NCBI RefSeq assembly: GCF_000635915.2
Contig: NZ_CP015614.1
Coordinates: 1,223,501 to 1,287,500 of the forward strand
Source: Brevundimonas naejangsanensis
GTDB lineage: Bacteria; Pseudomonadota; Alphaproteobacteria; Caulobacterales; Caulobacteraceae
Direction: 5' to 3'
Length of the DNA stretch: 64,000 bases
The notes beneath the pieces were generated by a model that was not told the DNA's origin, made no database searches, and saw nothing but the letters and a program-made list of their open reading frames with translations. Below, one piece after another: positions 63,423 through 64,000 of this stretch (its first letter is position 1; the number at the start of each line of letters is the position of its first letter). Both the position numbers and the translations under genes were made by a program.

Positions 63423-63566
63423 ATGCTAGCCGCCATCGTCGTCAGCCTGATCGCGTGGCTGGGCTCTCAGCTCTATGGATATGTGCAGCGAGACATCGCG
63501 GCGGCGCGTCCTGCCGCGGTCGCACACAGCGCTGGAGCCGTCAGACTCGCGCAGTCCGCCCCTTGA
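63423..63566 (+). CDS. Possible small membrane ORF (47 residues)
   Basis: The frame MLAAIVVSLIAWLGSQLYGY has one membrane-type segment, then a short Ala/Arg-rich tail. No ribosome binding site is seen and its stop lies inside repeat copy 2, so it may be a truncated tail or chance. Confidence 0.25.
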   Translation: MLAAIVVSLIAWLGSQLYGYVQRDIAAARPAAVAHSAGAVRLAQSAP

Positions 63567-63586
63567 GCTATGAGCGCCAAGGGCCG
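63563..63586. repeat. Direct repeat copy 2 (att-like)
   Basis: TTGAGCTATG, A, GCGCC, A, AGGGCCG: 22 of 24 bases match copy 1. This copy carries the first 15 bases of a tRNA 5' end (minus strand) without the rest of the tRNA. Confidence 0.7.
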
Positions 63587-63595
63587 CGGCGGACC

Positions 63596-63901
63596 TTAGT
63601 GGGTCCAGGACTGCTTGCGATCGGTCGCGAAGTTGTCGGCGTAGGCCTTGATGATGACCGGCACCTCGTTCGGCTCATGCAGGCGGAAGGCGATGCCGTG
63701 GCGTTCGGCGTATTCGATCGCCTCTTCCTTGGTGTCGAAGCTCAGGCGGACCTGGCCGTTCATGTCGGTCGAGCTGGTCCAGCCCATCAGCGGGTCGATC
63801 GTGCGCGCCGAGGCGGGCTCGAACTCCAGGCGCCAGTCGCGCGTCTTGGCCTTGCCGGACTGCATCGCGGTCTTGGCCGGGCGATAGATGCGAGCGAGCA
63901 T
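63596..63901 (-). CDS. ETC complex I subunit (NDUFS4-like NADH dehydrogenase accessory protein)
   Basis: A 101-residue protein matching the ETC_C1_NDUFA4/NDUFS4-type family: MLARIYRPAKTAMQSGKAKT, then WRLEFEP, IDPLMGWTSSTDMNGQV with the conserved MGW..S.D motif, and SFDTKEEAIEYAERHGI. This is an accessory subunit of alphaproteobacterial NADH:quinone oxidoreductase, homologous to mitochondrial NDUFS4. It is a stand-alone gene ending 10 bases from repeat copy 2. Bases 63902-64000 hold its promoter region; no further gene is seen. Confidence 0.92.
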   Translation of the reverse strand: MLARIYRPAKTAMQSGKAKTRDWRLEFEPASARTIDPLMGWTSSTDMNGQVRLSFDTKEEAIEYAERHGIAFRLHEPNEVPVIIKAYADNFATDRKQSWTH

Positions 63902-64000
63902 GGACGGAATCCTTCGGACGGGGAACTTGCCGGGTGCATACCCCGCCGCCGCCGCCCGGTCCAGACGCCGAAGCCGTCTCGGTCAGCTCGAGATCAGGCC

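Larger units (their letters stand above)
61463..63586. mobile_element. Putative 2.1-kb integrated-element remnant beside tRNA-Arg
   Basis: The segment lies between the two direct repeats and holds a truncated coding fragment (61480-61878), a lower-GC methyltransferase (61843-63051) and two short reading frames (63246-63566). No integrase, transposase or capsid gene is visible, so it is at most a decayed or deleted element. The assignment rests on repeats, tRNA location and gene content. Confidence 0.5.
63052..63595. other. Sparse region between the methyltransferase and the complex I subunit gene
   Basis: This 544-base stretch has no conserved gene. It holds a possible methyltransferase promoter, two short open frames (63246-63353 with AAAGGA 8 bases ahead, and 63423-63566 with one hydrophobic segment), and the second copy of the direct repeat at 63563-63586. 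Confidence 0.5.

Noticed and set aside
63374..63600. Arg-rich frame starting at 63374
   Set aside because: Arg/Pro/Ser-rich shadow composition with no ribosome binding site, running through repeat copy 2.

Overview
The window is high-GC chromosomal DNA from an alphaproteobacterium of the Caulobacteraceae, most likely Brevundimonas or a close relative. The indicators are a PopZ-type polar organiser (36650-37213), a REC-REC-GGDEF protein with a dead active site resembling PopA (25188-26501), the dusB-ntrY-ntrX-dat-hfq-hflX gene order, fused ispDF, a lipoyl-bearing PdhB, and an imuA-imuB-dnaE2 cassette behind a GTTC-N7-GTTC SOS box. The genus is inferred from family recognition, not from a search.

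Layout. 0-8.3 kb (mostly minus strand): enolase, FtsB, the pyruvate dehydrogenase genes (pdhA, pdhB, a DUF5076 gene, start of pdhC), ribosomal protein L32, an FAD oxidoreductase, a COQ10/RatA-type protein and lipoyl synthase. Enolase, PDH and LipA link glycolysis to acetyl-CoA. 8.3-16.7 kb: an acyl-CoA/ACP ligase with a structured leader, DoxX, a DODA-type dioxygenase, a VanY-like peptidase pair, a GPH transporter, MazG and a Na+/H+ antiporter. 16.7-28.3 kb: hflX, hfq, dat, ntrX, ntrY, dusB, ispDF, the PopA-like protein, YihY, TusA and CinA. 28.4-42.4 kb: a membrane/spermidine-synthase fusion, mfd, sdhE, recG, popZ, a TolC-type porin, an atypical Pcm homologue, tRNA-Cys, a TrmH-type methyltransferase, tRNA-Asn and a DUF6880 gene.

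42.5-54.2 kb is the most distinctive region. A six-gene minus-strand operon (TonB-dependent receptor, serine hydrolase, GPH/MFS transporter, SDR dehydrogenase, type-B carboxylesterase, thiolase) is divergent from a TetR regulator, which is followed by a convergent acyl-CoA ligase gene. Three 24-bp operator-like sites of form TTCATT-N10-TAAATGAA lie exactly over the predicted promoters of the operon, of tetR and of the CoA ligase. This looks like a self-contained regulon for uptake, ester cleavage, CoA activation and partial beta-oxidation of an unidentified ester compound.

54.4-60.1 kb is the SOS-controlled mutagenesis cassette imuA-imuB-dnaE2. 60.2-64.0 kb holds metC, whose 3' end runs into an antisense tRNA-Arg(TCT). 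Next comes a 2.1-kb accessory segment bounded by a 24-bp imperfect direct repeat (22 of 24 identical) that includes the tRNA 5' end. It carries a gene fragment and a lower-GC two-domain methyltransferase, and is probably the remnant of an integrated element. A complex I accessory subunit gene follows. No rRNA, CRISPR array, insertion sequence or complete prophage was seen.
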